Positions 26,001-34,052 of a stretch of DNA of 64,000 nt are shown piece by piece. The stretch's first letter is position 1, and each line of letters starts with the position of its first letter. The position numbers were made by a program, and so were the translations under genes. Source of the DNA: Micromonospora sp. PLK6-60 (GTDB taxonomy: Bacteria; Actinomycetota; Actinomycetes; Mycobacteriales; Micromonosporaceae); NCBI RefSeq assembly GCF_019890675.1, contig NZ_JAIOAA010000002.1:434001-498000 (forward strand), in the 5' to 3' direction. Under the pieces are notes generated by a model that saw only the letters and a list, made by a program, of their open reading frames with translations, was not told where the DNA came from and searched no databases.

Positions 26001-26264
26001 GAGCAGGCGTTCCTGGCCGGCATCGGGGTGGGCGTCGGGCTGCTGCTCGGCACCGGGGTCGGCGCGACGATGGCGCCGCTGCTGATCCTGACCCCGGCCG
26101 CCGGGCGGCCGGTGCCCGAGGCGGCCTTCGCGCTGCCCTGGACGCCGATCGGCGCCACCGCGCTCGGGCTGCTGCTGACCGCGCTCGCGTTCAGCGCGGC
26201 CATCGCGCTCGGCATCCGGCAGCGGGTGGCGGCAGCACAACTGCGGATCGGGGGAGACCGGTGA
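23076..26264 (+). CDS. FtsX/MacB-like ABC transporter permease (large)
   Basis: This 1062-residue permease has an N-terminal membrane helix, a large extracytoplasmic domain and FtsX-type four-helix bundles at about 300-400 and 910-1050 (LLTPLLLILVLGGYALLLVAALL and LAAALGSILLALVGLGVDV). A second extracytoplasmic domain of about 400 residues lies between central helices. The DQTALLRARGAARGQLAGL motif after helix two is the typical coupling segment. It is the first gene of a four-gene ABC operon. Systems of this type move lipoproteins or peptides or act mechanically on the envelope; the substrate is unknown. Confidence 0.88.
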   Translation: MKLVWRRARAARGLLVAATVAALVSVALVTGLSDYNRRAVEAGQLSVLAASPAEERSLLIGGAGGRDQAEFTARDQAVRDWFARGVGGVPAAVAGSRGGTGRELTGDLGTVVRQGDDPVFANLAMLDDLAGHAELTAGAWPVDGATPTQVTVPERVAATLGLTVGERVPLRDRSTEKASEVVVAGTWRPRDPASPYWRLAPGAIATAGNDTSYGPFALTPADFARTFPGPTSASWVVTPDLGRADPARLDPVREAVAAAGATLPTDAGLGSSAQLVTGMDQLLDRLGRADLVGRSALLTPLLLILVLGGYALLLVAALLHEDRRDQTALLRARGAARGQLAGLAAREATLVVLPAVLLAPFFADEMLRWVRPAGGGPVLPAGSAALVWAVTLATAVGCLVAMVVPTLRTARTYVAEMSARSRPERSALVQRAGIDLALVGLAVLAWTQLRGYAGPLAGAGGGLGVDPLLVAAPTIGVLAGAVVALRMLPPATRFAERFVDRRPWTATMFGMWQAGRRPHAGPVLLLALAVGSSTLAWSLVTTGERSHVDQADHTVGADLRVTERNGAAPVGRAGELRALDGAREAAPAWRDEVRLGPNDLATTVVAIDAARAAGLVRLDERLADEPVPALWQRLTRARGAPAGLELPPGTRRLTGTLRTPVEAPIRPHPVRVAALLTGADGLAYRLSLPDGQSAGGPVPFTVDLPDVGSGALRLAGFDADAGDSLGQAYHLQVSGLKTVGADGAARPVGLDGNWVTVTTAAGGEGRVSGDAAGFDARQEVGYLPGGQFAYQQPSAFAVVPGGSNPPVPALITPQVRESLSLRTGDILDVALSGATVQVQVVGEVDALPTAAGAGMVLDLPAAVDWLIRARGTVRPTPEWWLTTAPGDHAAAATAAAELPGVTVADRRAVAEAAARDPYWLGARTGLLAAALGSILLALVGLGVDVWATARRRLGEYAVLNTLGAAPRLLARALLAEQAFLAGIGVGVGLLLGTGVGATMAPLLILTPAAGRPVPEAAFALPWTPIGATALGLLLTALAFSAAIALGIRQRVAAAQLRIGGDR

Positions 26265-26322
26265 GGGGACGGATGGACACGGGCGGTCGGGCCGTACGCG
26301 ACGGCGAACCGGGCGGGGTGGC

Positions 26323-29028
26323 GTGATGGGACTGTTCGCGGTGCTGCGCCGGGTCCGCGCCTTCGGCGGCCACTTCCTGCTCCTGGCGGTGCTCGCCCTG
26401 GTCACCGCGTTCCTGGTCAGCGGAATGCCCCGGACGGGCAACCGACTCGCCCAGGAGGGCCTGGACCGCTACCTGACCCGGCAACCCGCCGCCCAGCGGG
26501 ACCTGACGTACGCGGGCAACGCGATCACCGTCGCGGACGGGGTGTCGATGACCGGGCAGCGCGCCGCGCGCCTGGACGAGCTGCCGGAGAAGATGCCGGC
26601 GGTGATCCGGCAGGCCATCGCGCAGCGCTGGTACCAGGCCGACACCGCCCCCGGCGAACTCAAGGGGGCGGACCTGGCCGCCCGCAACCTCAAGGTCGAA
26701 CTCACCCTGCGGGCGATGCCCGGCGCCGAGCAGGCCGCCGACCTCGCCGAGGGGCGGTGGCCGGCCGCCAGCCAGCCGAAGGACCGCCCGATCGAGGTGG
26801 TGCTGGCGCGCGAGGCCGCCGGCAAGCTGAACCTGCGGGTGGGCAGTCGGCTGACCCTGCACCGGATCGGCCCGGGGCCGGACCCGGACCCGTCCTTCGT
26901 GACGGTGGTCGGGCTGTTCACGCCCCGCGACCCGGCCGACGGGGCCTGGGACGGCCTGCCGCAGGCGCTGAAGGTGTCCGAGCCGCAGGGCGAGTCGGGG
27001 CCGTTCGGGCTGGTCGGGCTCACCGCCGCCGGCCCGGTGGACCGGCTGGTCGCGGCGGGCTGGGCCGGCCGGTTCAGCTGGCGCTACCGGGTGGGTGCCG
27101 ACCGGATCAAGGTGCAGGAGCTGGACGACCTGGTCGCCGGGGTACGGCAGGTGCAGCGCGAACCACCGCCGGGCACCGAGTTCAGCCAGGGCCTCGACGT
27201 GCTGCTGACCCGCTTCGACGACACCGTCGACGCCGCCCGTACCCTGCTCGCGGTCATCTCCGCCGGGGTGCTGGCCACCCTCGGCGGCCTGGTGGCGCTC
27301 GCCGCGGGGCTGGCCGCGCGGCGCCGGCGGGCCGAGTTCGCGCTGCTCCGCGCCCGGGGCGGCGGGCGGGCCACCGGCCCGGCCCGCAGCCTCGCCGAGG
27401 CGCTGCTGGTGGTGCCCGTGGCGGCGGCGGCCGGCTGGCTGCTGGGCACGCTGGTGCCCGGCGCGCCGGGCGACTCGATCGGGCTGGCCCTGGCCGCCGG
27501 CGTGGCGATCACCCTCGCGCTGCCGGTCGCCGCGCTGGTCGCGGCGGGCGGCGACGGCCGGCGGGACCTGGTGCGGATGCGTCCGTCCACCCGCCGGCTC
27601 ACCCTGGAGCTGTCCCTGCTCGCCCTGGCCGTGCTGGCCGCCGTGCTGCTGCGCCGGCGCGGGCTGGCGGCGGGCACCGTGGATCCGCTGCTGGTCACGG
27701 TGCCGGTGCTGCTGGCCGTGGCCGCGGCGGTGGTCGCGCTGCGCCTCTACCCGTGGCCGCTGCGCCTGGTCAGCCGGTTCGCCGCCCGCGCCCGCGGCAC
27801 GGTGGCCTTCCTGGGCACCGCCAGCGCCGGCCGGTCCGGGGTGGCGACGCCGCTGGTCGTGGTGGTGGTGGCGATCGCCACCGCGGCGTTCTGCGGGGTG
27901 GTGGCCGCCGGCATCGAGGCCGGCCGGGACCGGGCGGTCACCCGGGCGGTGCCCGCCGACGCGGCGATCCTCGGCACCCGGCTCGCCCCGGACACGGCGG
28001 CGGCGCTGGAACGGGCGGCCGGCGTACGCGCGGTGACCCCGCTGGCGCTCGGCGGCGGGCAACGGCTCGCCACCGACGCCGAGGGCACCGACGCCCGGCT
28101 CGGCGACGTCACGGTGCTGGTGCTCGACGGCGCGGGTTTCGCGGCGGTGGCGGACGCCGCCGGCGTGCGGGTGCCGGTGCCGGACGCGCTGCGCGCCCCG
28201 GCGGGCGCCGGACCGCTGCCGGCGGTGGTCTCCCCGCAGCTGGCGGCGGACCTCGCCGACGCCGGACTGGAGACCACCGCGTTCGTCCCGGTGCAGGGGC
28301 GGCGGCAGCCGTTCCGGGTGGCCGCCACCGCGGCGGACTTCCCGCTGGTCGACACCGGCCGGTACCTGGTGCTGCCCTGGTCGGCGCTGCCCGCCGGGCA
28401 GCGGGACGCGGTGGTGCCGACCGGTTTCCTGGTGGCCGGGGACGACCTGGACGACGCGGAGCTGGCCCGGATCGGCAACGAGGGCCAGCGGCGCTACCAG
28501 ACCAGCGGCGCGGTGAGCACCAACCGCAAGCCGCTGGACGTGCAGGTGCGGACCTGGGCCGCGCAGCGGGCCGAGCTGGGCGCCGGCGGGGCCAACGGCC
28601 TGCTGGCCTTCGGCTTCGTCGCGGGCACCGTCGGCGGGACGGTGCTCGGCCTGCTCGCCATCGCCTTCACCGTGCTGGCCGGGGCCCGGACCCGGGGTCA
28701 GGTGCTGTCCCGGCTGCGCACCCTCGGCCTGTCCCGCCGGCAGGGCCGGGGGCTGCTCCTGGTGGAGCTGGCGCCGCTGGTGGCGGTCGCGGTGCTGACC
28801 GGCGCGGTCACCGGCGCGCTGCTGCCGCTGCTGCTCACCCCGCTGCTGGGGCTGTCCGCGTTCACCGGCGGCGTGCCGGTGACCGCGGCGTTCGAACCCG
28901 GGCTGGTGGCCGGCGCGGTGCTGCTCGCCGTGATCGCCCTGGCCTTCGCCGTCGCGGTCGAGGCCGTCAACAACCGCCGGCAGCGCCTCGGGGAGGCGCT
29001 CCGGCTCGGAGAGGAGAACGGAGAATGA
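26323..29028 (+). CDS. FtsX/MacB-like ABC transporter permease
   Basis: This 901-residue permease has the same plan as its upstream neighbour: an N-terminal helix, an extracytoplasmic domain, a helix bundle at about 300-400 with AEFALLRARGGGRATGPARS, a second extracytoplasmic domain and a C-terminal bundle with SRLRTLGLSRRQGRGLLLVE. GTG 26323 and ATG 26326 are both possible starts. Its stop overlaps the next gene start (ATGA). The two permeases are dissimilar enough to form a heterodimer with the two downstream ATPases. It may come from an old duplication. Confidence 0.88.
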   Translation: MMGLFAVLRRVRAFGGHFLLLAVLALVTAFLVSGMPRTGNRLAQEGLDRYLTRQPAAQRDLTYAGNAITVADGVSMTGQRAARLDELPEKMPAVIRQAIAQRWYQADTAPGELKGADLAARNLKVELTLRAMPGAEQAADLAEGRWPAASQPKDRPIEVVLAREAAGKLNLRVGSRLTLHRIGPGPDPDPSFVTVVGLFTPRDPADGAWDGLPQALKVSEPQGESGPFGLVGLTAAGPVDRLVAAGWAGRFSWRYRVGADRIKVQELDDLVAGVRQVQREPPPGTEFSQGLDVLLTRFDDTVDAARTLLAVISAGVLATLGGLVALAAGLAARRRRAEFALLRARGGGRATGPARSLAEALLVVPVAAAAGWLLGTLVPGAPGDSIGLALAAGVAITLALPVAALVAAGGDGRRDLVRMRPSTRRLTLELSLLALAVLAAVLLRRRGLAAGTVDPLLVTVPVLLAVAAAVVALRLYPWPLRLVSRFAARARGTVAFLGTASAGRSGVATPLVVVVVAIATAAFCGVVAAGIEAGRDRAVTRAVPADAAILGTRLAPDTAAALERAAGVRAVTPLALGGGQRLATDAEGTDARLGDVTVLVLDGAGFAAVADAAGVRVPVPDALRAPAGAGPLPAVVSPQLAADLADAGLETTAFVPVQGRRQPFRVAATAADFPLVDTGRYLVLPWSALPAGQRDAVVPTGFLVAGDDLDDAELARIGNEGQRRYQTSGAVSTNRKPLDVQVRTWAAQRAELGAGGANGLLAFGFVAGTVGGTVLGLLAIAFTVLAGARTRGQVLSRLRTLGLSRRQGRGLLLVELAPLVAVAVLTGAVTGALLPLLLTPLLGLSAFTGGVPVTAAFEPGLVAGAVLLAVIALAFAVAVEAVNNRRQRLGEALRLGEENGE

Positions 29029-30017
29029 CAGTCACCGCCGAGGCGGCCGGCGTTCCCGACCTGGCCGCCCTGCAACAGCGGGCCGCCCAGCGCGCCGCGG
29101 AACGGGCCGGCGGGCAGGACCGGCTGCGCGGGCACATCGTCTGCGACGGCCTGGTTCGCATCTTCAAGACCGAGGGGGTGGAGGTCTTCGCCCTCCAGGG
29201 GCTCGACCTGGTCATCGACCGGGGTGAGCTGGTGGCGATCGTGGGCGCCTCCGGGTCCGGCAAGTCGACCCTGCTGAACATCCTCTCCGGCCTGGACACT
29301 CCCACCGCCGGCATCGCCCGGGTGGCCGAGTACGACCTGCTGTCGCTGTCGGCCCGCAAGCGGCTGGCCTACCGGCGGGAGGTGGTCGGCTTCGTCTGGC
29401 AGCAGACCGGCCGCAACCTGCTGCCGTACCTGACCGCGCTGGAGAACGTGGAGCTGCCGATGAAGCTGGCCCGGCGTGGCGGCGGCGGGCGGGCCCGCCG
29501 CAAGCGCGCCCGCGAGCTGCTCGACCTGGTCGGCGTGGGCCACCTCGCCGACCGCAAGCCGAGCCAGCTCAGCGGCGGCGAGCAGCAACGCTGCGCGGTG
29601 GCCGTGGCGGTCGCCAACGACCCGGAGATCCTCTTCGCCGACGAGCCGACAGGCGAGCTGGACGAGGCCACCGGCGCCGAGGTCTTCGCCGCGCTGCGCA
29701 CCATCAACGCCGAACTCGGCGTCACCATCGTGGTGGTCACCCACGACCACGCCGTGGCCGGCCAGGTCCGGCGGACCGTCGCGATCCGCGACGGCCGGAC
29801 CGCCTCGGAGGTACGCCGGACCGCGCGCATCGGCGCGGACGGCAGCACCGAGCTGGTCAGCGAGGAGTACGCGGTGCTCGACCGGACCGGGCGGATGCAA
29901 CTGCCCGCGCCGTTCGTCGAGGCGCTGTCGTTGCGGGACCGGGTCCGGCTGAACCTGGAACCGGATCACGTCGAGGTCCGGCCGGGTGACCGGCGCGAAC
30001 GGGGAGACGAGGAATGA
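29025..30017 (+). CDS. ABC transporter ATP-binding protein
   Basis: This 330-residue ATPase has Walker A GASGSGKS (74-81), the Q-loop in FVWQQTGRNLLP, signature LSGGEQQRCAVA, Walker B ILFADEPTGELD and the H-loop VVVTHDH. It belongs to the LolD/MacB subgroup that pairs with FtsX-type permeases. It carries a 35-residue N-terminal extension and a C-terminal extension of about 75 residues after the core that are not part of the usual 220-residue unit. Start and stop overlap both neighbours by 4 bp (ATGA). Confidence 0.93.
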   Translation: MTVTAEAAGVPDLAALQQRAAQRAAERAGGQDRLRGHIVCDGLVRIFKTEGVEVFALQGLDLVIDRGELVAIVGASGSGKSTLLNILSGLDTPTAGIARVAEYDLLSLSARKRLAYRREVVGFVWQQTGRNLLPYLTALENVELPMKLARRGGGGRARRKRARELLDLVGVGHLADRKPSQLSGGEQQRCAVAVAVANDPEILFADEPTGELDEATGAEVFAALRTINAELGVTIVVVTHDHAVAGQVRRTVAIRDGRTASEVRRTARIGADGSTELVSEEYAVLDRTGRMQLPAPFVEALSLRDRVRLNLEPDHVEVRPGDRRERGDEE

Positions 30018-30733
30018 GCGAGCAGGTGGCGGTGCGGGACAGCCGCGCGGCGGTGACCGACGACGTGGTCCAGGTCGAGCAGGTCAACCGCACCTTCGGC
30101 CGGGGCGAGCACGCGGTGCACGCGGTGCGGGACGTCTCGCTGACCGCCCGGCGGGGCGAGCTGGTGGTGGTGCGCGGCCGGTCCGGTGCCGGCAAGACCA
30201 CCCTGCTCAACCTGGTCGGCGGGCTGGACCGGCCGGACTCCGGTCAGGTGCGGGTGGCCGGGCGCGACGTCAGCGGCGCCCCGGAGCGGGAGTTGCTGGA
30301 GTTGCGTCGGGGCACCATCGGCTTCGTGTTCCAGACCTTCGGCCTGGTGCCGATCCTGTCGGCGGCGGAGAACGTGGGCGTGCCGCTGCGGCTGGCCCGG
30401 GTGCCGGCGGCGGAACGCGAGGAGCGGGTGGCGGTGCTGCTGGAGCTGGTGGGCCTGGGCGGGCAGGCGCAGCAGCGGCCGTACGAGCTGTCCGGCGGCC
30501 AGCAGCAGCGGGTGGCGGTGGCCCGGGCGCTGGCCAACGAACCGGCCCTGCTGATCGCCGACGAGCCCACCGGCCAGCTCGACTCGGAGACCGGCCGGTC
30601 CATCATGGACCTGCTCCGGGCCGTGGTGCACGCCCGGGGCATGACCGCCTTGGTCGCCACCCACGACCCCGCCCTGATCGAACTGGCCGACCGCACCCTA
30701 ACCCTCCGCGACGGCCGCCTAGCCACCGACTGA
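30014..30733 (+). CDS. ABC transporter ATP-binding protein (second ATPase)
   Basis: This 239-residue LolD/MacB-type ATPase has Walker A GRSGAGKT (55-62), FVFQTFGLVPILSA as Q-loop, signature LSGGQQQRVAVA, Walker B LLIADEPTGQLD and the H-loop LVATHDP. It is shorter than the first ATPase and lacks its C-terminal tail. It ends the four-gene operon; a family A palindrome follows 20 bp later, probably ending transcription. Two ATPases plus two permeases suggest one heteromeric exporter or two homodimeric ATPase/permease units. Confidence 0.93.
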   Translation: MSEQVAVRDSRAAVTDDVVQVEQVNRTFGRGEHAVHAVRDVSLTARRGELVVVRGRSGAGKTTLLNLVGGLDRPDSGQVRVAGRDVSGAPERELLELRRGTIGFVFQTFGLVPILSAAENVGVPLRLARVPAAEREERVAVLLELVGLGGQAQQRPYELSGGQQQRVAVARALANEPALLIADEPTGQLDSETGRSIMDLLRAVVHARGMTALVATHDPALIELADRTLTLRDGRLATD

Positions 30734-30753
30734 CCCCCCGTGCCCCGGGCCAG

Positions 30754-30822
30754 CCCCGTTGATCATGAAGTTTGCGTCGCCCGCGCGGGTGTGACGTGAC
30801 GCAAACTTCATGATCAACGGGG
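30754..30822. repeat. Long palindromic repeat (family A, copy 2)
   Basis: Perfect 25-bp arms (30754-30778 and 30798-30822; they start CCCCGTTGATCATGAAG) surround a 19-nt loop, between convergent genes. The minus-strand membrane-protein gene takes its TGA stop from inside the right arm (30814-30816). Confidence 0.9.
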
Positions 30823-31341
30823 GTGGGGGCGGCGGTGGTGGTGGTTGAGGGCTAGGAGGAGCAGGAGGGGGCCCCAGAGGAGGAGGGGGGCGTAGCAGGT
30901 GGCCAGGAGGGCGAAGCCGGCCGGGGGGAGGCCCAGGTCGTTGCCGTTGACGGCGACGCCCCAGGCGGCGTACCCCCAGATCAGGGTGAGCGCGACGGCG
31001 CCCGTGGTGGCGGTGCTGACCGCGAACCACGGCGGCACCCGCCGGCCGCCGACCAGCGGCAACCAGTGGGGGAGCACCTGGCCCCACGGCCGGACCAGGC
31101 CGAGCGAGAGCAGGGCGAGCCCCTCCGAGACCAGGCTGAGCGACACGATGTAGAGGCTCTCGCCCAGCCCGGGGCGGATCGGCACGCCATGCACGCTCAC
31201 CCCGATCGGCAGCCCGACGACCAGGGCGATCCGCCACAGGCCGGACGGCAGGACGAGCAGCGGGATGAGGTGGGCGACGCGGACCGCCCAGCGGGGCGCG
31301 AACCCGGCCCGGGGGACGGCGGGCGTGGTGGCTACGGACAT
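30814..31341 (-). CDS. Small integral membrane protein
   Basis: This 175-residue protein has about five hydrophobic segments (LIPLLVLPSGLWRIALVVGL, YIVSLSLVSEGLALLSLGLV, a TATTGAVALTLIWGYAAWGV segment and FALLATCYAPLLLWGPLLLL) and a His/Arg/Pro-rich cytoplasmic tail. The ATG at 31341 is preceded by AGGAGG at a good distance. Its stop codon lies inside the family A palindrome, so the repeat insertion may have set the present C terminus. I do not recognise a family. Confidence 0.75.
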   Translation of the reverse strand: MSVATTPAVPRAGFAPRWAVRVAHLIPLLVLPSGLWRIALVVGLPIGVSVHGVPIRPGLGESLYIVSLSLVSEGLALLSLGLVRPWGQVLPHWLPLVGGRRVPPWFAVSTATTGAVALTLIWGYAAWGVAVNGNDLGLPPAGFALLATCYAPLLLWGPLLLLLALNHHHRRPHPR

Positions 31342-31500
31342 GGCGACCTCCTGAGGTGACCCGTCCAGCCTGGCCGGCGGCGCGGCCTCGGCCCTCCCGG
31401 CCGCCGGGGAACCGATTCCCCGGCGCGGGGGAGCGACGACCGCCCGGGCGCCGGGCTCCGACGACGGCCCGGTCGCCAGCCGCTCCGCGAGACGCCGTAT

Positions 31501-31773
31501 ACCGGGCCATCGGGCCCGCCTTACGCCGCGACATGCCGCACATCGGGCGGACCTGCCCGCCGCAGACGGCGCTTCCGTCCCGCCGAAGGGCCCGCATGCG
31601 GCATGGGGGCCCTTCCGCGGGCGCCGAAGGGCCCGCACGCGCCGAGTCGGGCGTTCCGCACGCGCTGAGTGGGTGTTCCGTCCGTGCCGAAGGCGCCCGC
31701 GACAGGCCGCAACCGGGCCATCGGGCCCGTTTTACAGCGCGACACGCCGCACATCGGGCCGACCGGCCCGCCA
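31501..31773. repeat. Repeat-rich non-coding block with a 62-bp direct repeat
   Basis: Positions 31501-31562 and 31712-31773 are near-identical 62-bp copies (both begin ACCGGGCCATCGGGCCCG) 211 bp apart. Between them, CGCCGAAGGGCCCGCA-like units recur near 31578 and 31620. The 458-bp gap (31342-31799) contains no convincing gene. Confidence 0.75.
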
Positions 31774-31799
31774 CCGTGACGCCGGTTCTGGCCCGACCG

Positions 31800-32252
31800 T
31801 CAGAGCGCCAGCTTCATCCCCTCGTGGCTGGCCACGAAGCCGAGGTCGCGATAGAAGCGGTGCGCGTCGGTGCGGGTCTTGTCGGTGGTGAGCTGCACCA
31901 ACCCGCAGCCGCGCCGCCGCGCCTCGGCGACGGCCCAGGCCATCATCCGCCGGCCCAGGCCCTGGCCGCGCAGGTCGGACCGGACCCGCACCGACTCGAT
32001 CAGGGACCGCTCGGCGCCGTGCCGGCCCAACCCCGGGATGTACGTGATCTGCATGCACCCGACCAGTTCCCCGCCCCGGTCGGCGACGATCAGTTGGTTA
32101 CGGGCGTCGGCGCTGATGTCCGCGAACGCCCGCTCGTACGCCTCGTCGACCTCGGTGAAGTCGCGGGCCTTGCCCAGCACGTCGTCGGCGAGCAGGGCGA
32201 GGACGGCGGGCAGATCGGCCCGGACCGCCTCGCGGAGGGTCACATCGGTCAT
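31800..32252 (-). CDS. GNAT N-acetyltransferase
   Basis: This 150-residue GNAT enzyme shows ESVRVRSDLRGQGLGRRMM as the acetyl-CoA pyrophosphate loop (RGQGLG) and LTTDKTRTDAHRFYRDLGFV as the C-terminal motif. LVGCMQITYIPGL precedes it. Proteins with this pattern acetylate small molecules or protein N termini; the substrate is unknown. The ATG at 32252 agrees with the typical start TDVTLREAVRADLPAV. A short tandem repeat fills the gap to the peptidase gene upstream. Confidence 0.88.
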   Translation of the reverse strand: MTDVTLREAVRADLPAVLALLADDVLGKARDFTEVDEAYERAFADISADARNQLIVADRGGELVGCMQITYIPGLGRHGAERSLIESVRVRSDLRGQGLGRRMMAWAVAEARRRGCGLVQLTTDKTRTDAHRFYRDLGFVASHEGMKLAL

Positions 32253-32280
32253 CGCGGCAGCCTGACACACCGACGTGCAG

Positions 32281-32418
32281 CGATGCCGCCGGCCTGCCGG
32301 GTATGCCGCCGACCTGCCGAAGATGCCGCTGGCCTGCCGGCCTGCCGAAGATGCCGCTGGCCTGGCCGGGTATGCCGCTGACCTGCCGGCGATGCCGCTG
32401 GCCCGCCCGCCGGCGGTC
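32281..32418. repeat. Degenerate tandem repeat, about 20-bp period, six units
   Basis: Six units of the type ATGCCGCTGGCCTGCCGG, joined by GT, AG or CG, run between the GNAT start and the peptidase 3' end. One unit carries a 7-8 bp internal duplication. No reading frame or spacer structure supports a CRISPR or a gene. Confidence 0.8.
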
Positions 32419-32434
32419 CGCCCCGGCGCCGCCG

Positions 32435-34018
32435 TCAGCGGGCCGGGCAGCGCAGCCCGTCGCGCGGCACGGTCAACGAGATCAGGTAGGCGTCGACCGC
32501 GTCGGTGATGCAACTGGTCTGCGGGTAGGCCGTGTGCCCCTCGCCCTCCCAGGTGAGCACCCGCCCCACCCCGAGCATCGAGGCCAGCGCCGGGGTCTGC
32601 TCGTAGGGCGTCGCCGGGTCACCGGTGGTGCCCACCACCAGGATCGGCGGCGCGCCGACCGCCTTGCCGGTCGGGTACGGGTCGCGCTGGCCCGGCCACT
32701 CGGCGCAGCCCAGCATCCCCACCGCCAGCGCGGGTCCGAACAGCGGGTATGTCGCGCGCCACTGCGACTGCAACTGGCGGATCCGCTCCAGGGTGGGCTT
32801 CTCCGTCTCGTCGGCGCAGTTCACCGCCAGGTTGGCGTCGAACAGGTTGGTGTAGTGGCCGTCCGGCCCGCGCCCGGCGTACGCGTCGGCGAGTTTGAAC
32901 ACCTCGGCCGGGTCGCCGGCCGCCAGCTTGTCGATGGCCCGGGCCAGCTCCTGCCACCCGGACTCGGTGTAGAGGGAGGAGATCACCGCGTAGAACACCC
33001 AGCCGGAGGTGGCCTCCCGGCCGTCGGCGCCCCGCACCGGGGAGACCTTCGCCTTGTCGATGGCCGTGGTGACCGCGGCCCGGGCGTCGGGCGCGATCGG
33101 GCAGCGACCGGCGTTCGCCGCGCACCACCGGTCGAAGTTGTCGAACGCCCGCTCGAAGCCCCGGGCCTGGCTCTCCGAGCCCGCGATCAGCTTCTGCTGC
33201 GGATCCACCGCGCCGTCGAGCACCAGCGCCCGGACCCGGTTCGGATAGAGCTGGGCGTAGGTGGCGCCGAGCAGGGTGCCGTAGGAGTAGCCCAGGTAGG
33301 TGAGCTTCTCGTCGCCCACGGCGGCGCGGACCGCGTCCATGTCCCGGGCGGCCTGCTCGGTGCCGTAGAGCGGGAGCTGGTCACCGTACTTGTCGCCGCA
33401 GCCCTTGCCGATCCGACGGTTCAACGCGACGAAGCCGTCGAAGGACGCCTGGTCCGCCGGGTCGGGGTCGTAGCCGAAGCTGGCGTCCAGGTCGACGTCG
33501 GAGATGCACTTCACCGGGCTGGACCGGGACACCCCGCGCGGGTCGAAGCCGACGATGTCGAACCGGTCGGTCACCGAGGTGGGGAGGCCACCGAAGGTGG
33601 GGCCGAAGGAGAGGTAGACCGCGGTGTCGACGCCGGAACCGCCCGGGCCGCCCGGGTTGATGACCAGTGAGCCGAGCCGGTCCCGCTGCTTCGTCGACCG
33701 GGCCCGCAGCAGGGCGATCTCGAACGTCTCGCCGGTGCCCGGGCCGCCGGTGGCGCCGGTGCCGGAACCCCAGTCGCGCGGGACGGCGATCGTGGCGCAG
33801 TCGTAGCGCATGCCGGCCGCGCCCCGGCCGACCAGCTCGTCGGGGATCTCCGGGCAGGGCCGCCAGGTCGGCGCGTTGCCCGGCGCGGCGGCCCCGCCCG
33901 CGCCCTCCGTGCGCGGCGCGAACGCCGGCAGGGTGCAGCCGGCGGCGACCAGCGCCGCGGCGACCAACCCGGCCACGGTGAGCCGGGCCCGGCGGATCCG
34001 GTCGGGGAAGCGGGTCAC
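32435..34018 (-). CDS. Lipoprotein alpha/beta-hydrolase peptidase (tripeptidyl aminopeptidase-like)
   Basis: This 527-residue exported enzyme has a lipobox ending in VAAGC (C28) and the two-part alpha/beta-hydrolase fold of secreted Streptomyces tripeptidyl aminopeptidases. The nucleophile is S245 in GYSYGT, the acid lies in VVGTTGDPATPYE and the His is in GEGHTAYPQ. INPGGPGGSGVD supplies the oxyanion hole and GFDPRGVSRSSP follows. It likely trims N-terminal tripeptides from proteins outside the cell. The GTG at 34018 starts a basic signal peptide. Cysteine pairs in the C-terminal part probably form disulfides. Confidence 0.92.
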   Translation of the reverse strand: MTRFPDRIRRARLTVAGLVAAALVAAGCTLPAFAPRTEGAGGAAAPGNAPTWRPCPEIPDELVGRGAAGMRYDCATIAVPRDWGSGTGATGGPGTGETFEIALLRARSTKQRDRLGSLVINPGGPGGSGVDTAVYLSFGPTFGGLPTSVTDRFDIVGFDPRGVSRSSPVKCISDVDLDASFGYDPDPADQASFDGFVALNRRIGKGCGDKYGDQLPLYGTEQAARDMDAVRAAVGDEKLTYLGYSYGTLLGATYAQLYPNRVRALVLDGAVDPQQKLIAGSESQARGFERAFDNFDRWCAANAGRCPIAPDARAAVTTAIDKAKVSPVRGADGREATSGWVFYAVISSLYTESGWQELARAIDKLAAGDPAEVFKLADAYAGRGPDGHYTNLFDANLAVNCADETEKPTLERIRQLQSQWRATYPLFGPALAVGMLGCAEWPGQRDPYPTGKAVGAPPILVVGTTGDPATPYEQTPALASMLGVGRVLTWEGEGHTAYPQTSCITDAVDAYLISLTVPRDGLRCPAR

Positions 34019-34052
34019 GTCTCGACCTCCGGTGATCGTCTCGACGGCCAGG

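Noticed and set aside
31501..31773. Decayed gene in the repeat block
   Set aside because: Frames on both strands are short and repeat-driven, with no recognisable domain or start signal.
32281..32418. CRISPR array
   Set aside because: Units are contiguous with no unique spacers and degenerate; no cas genes are present.
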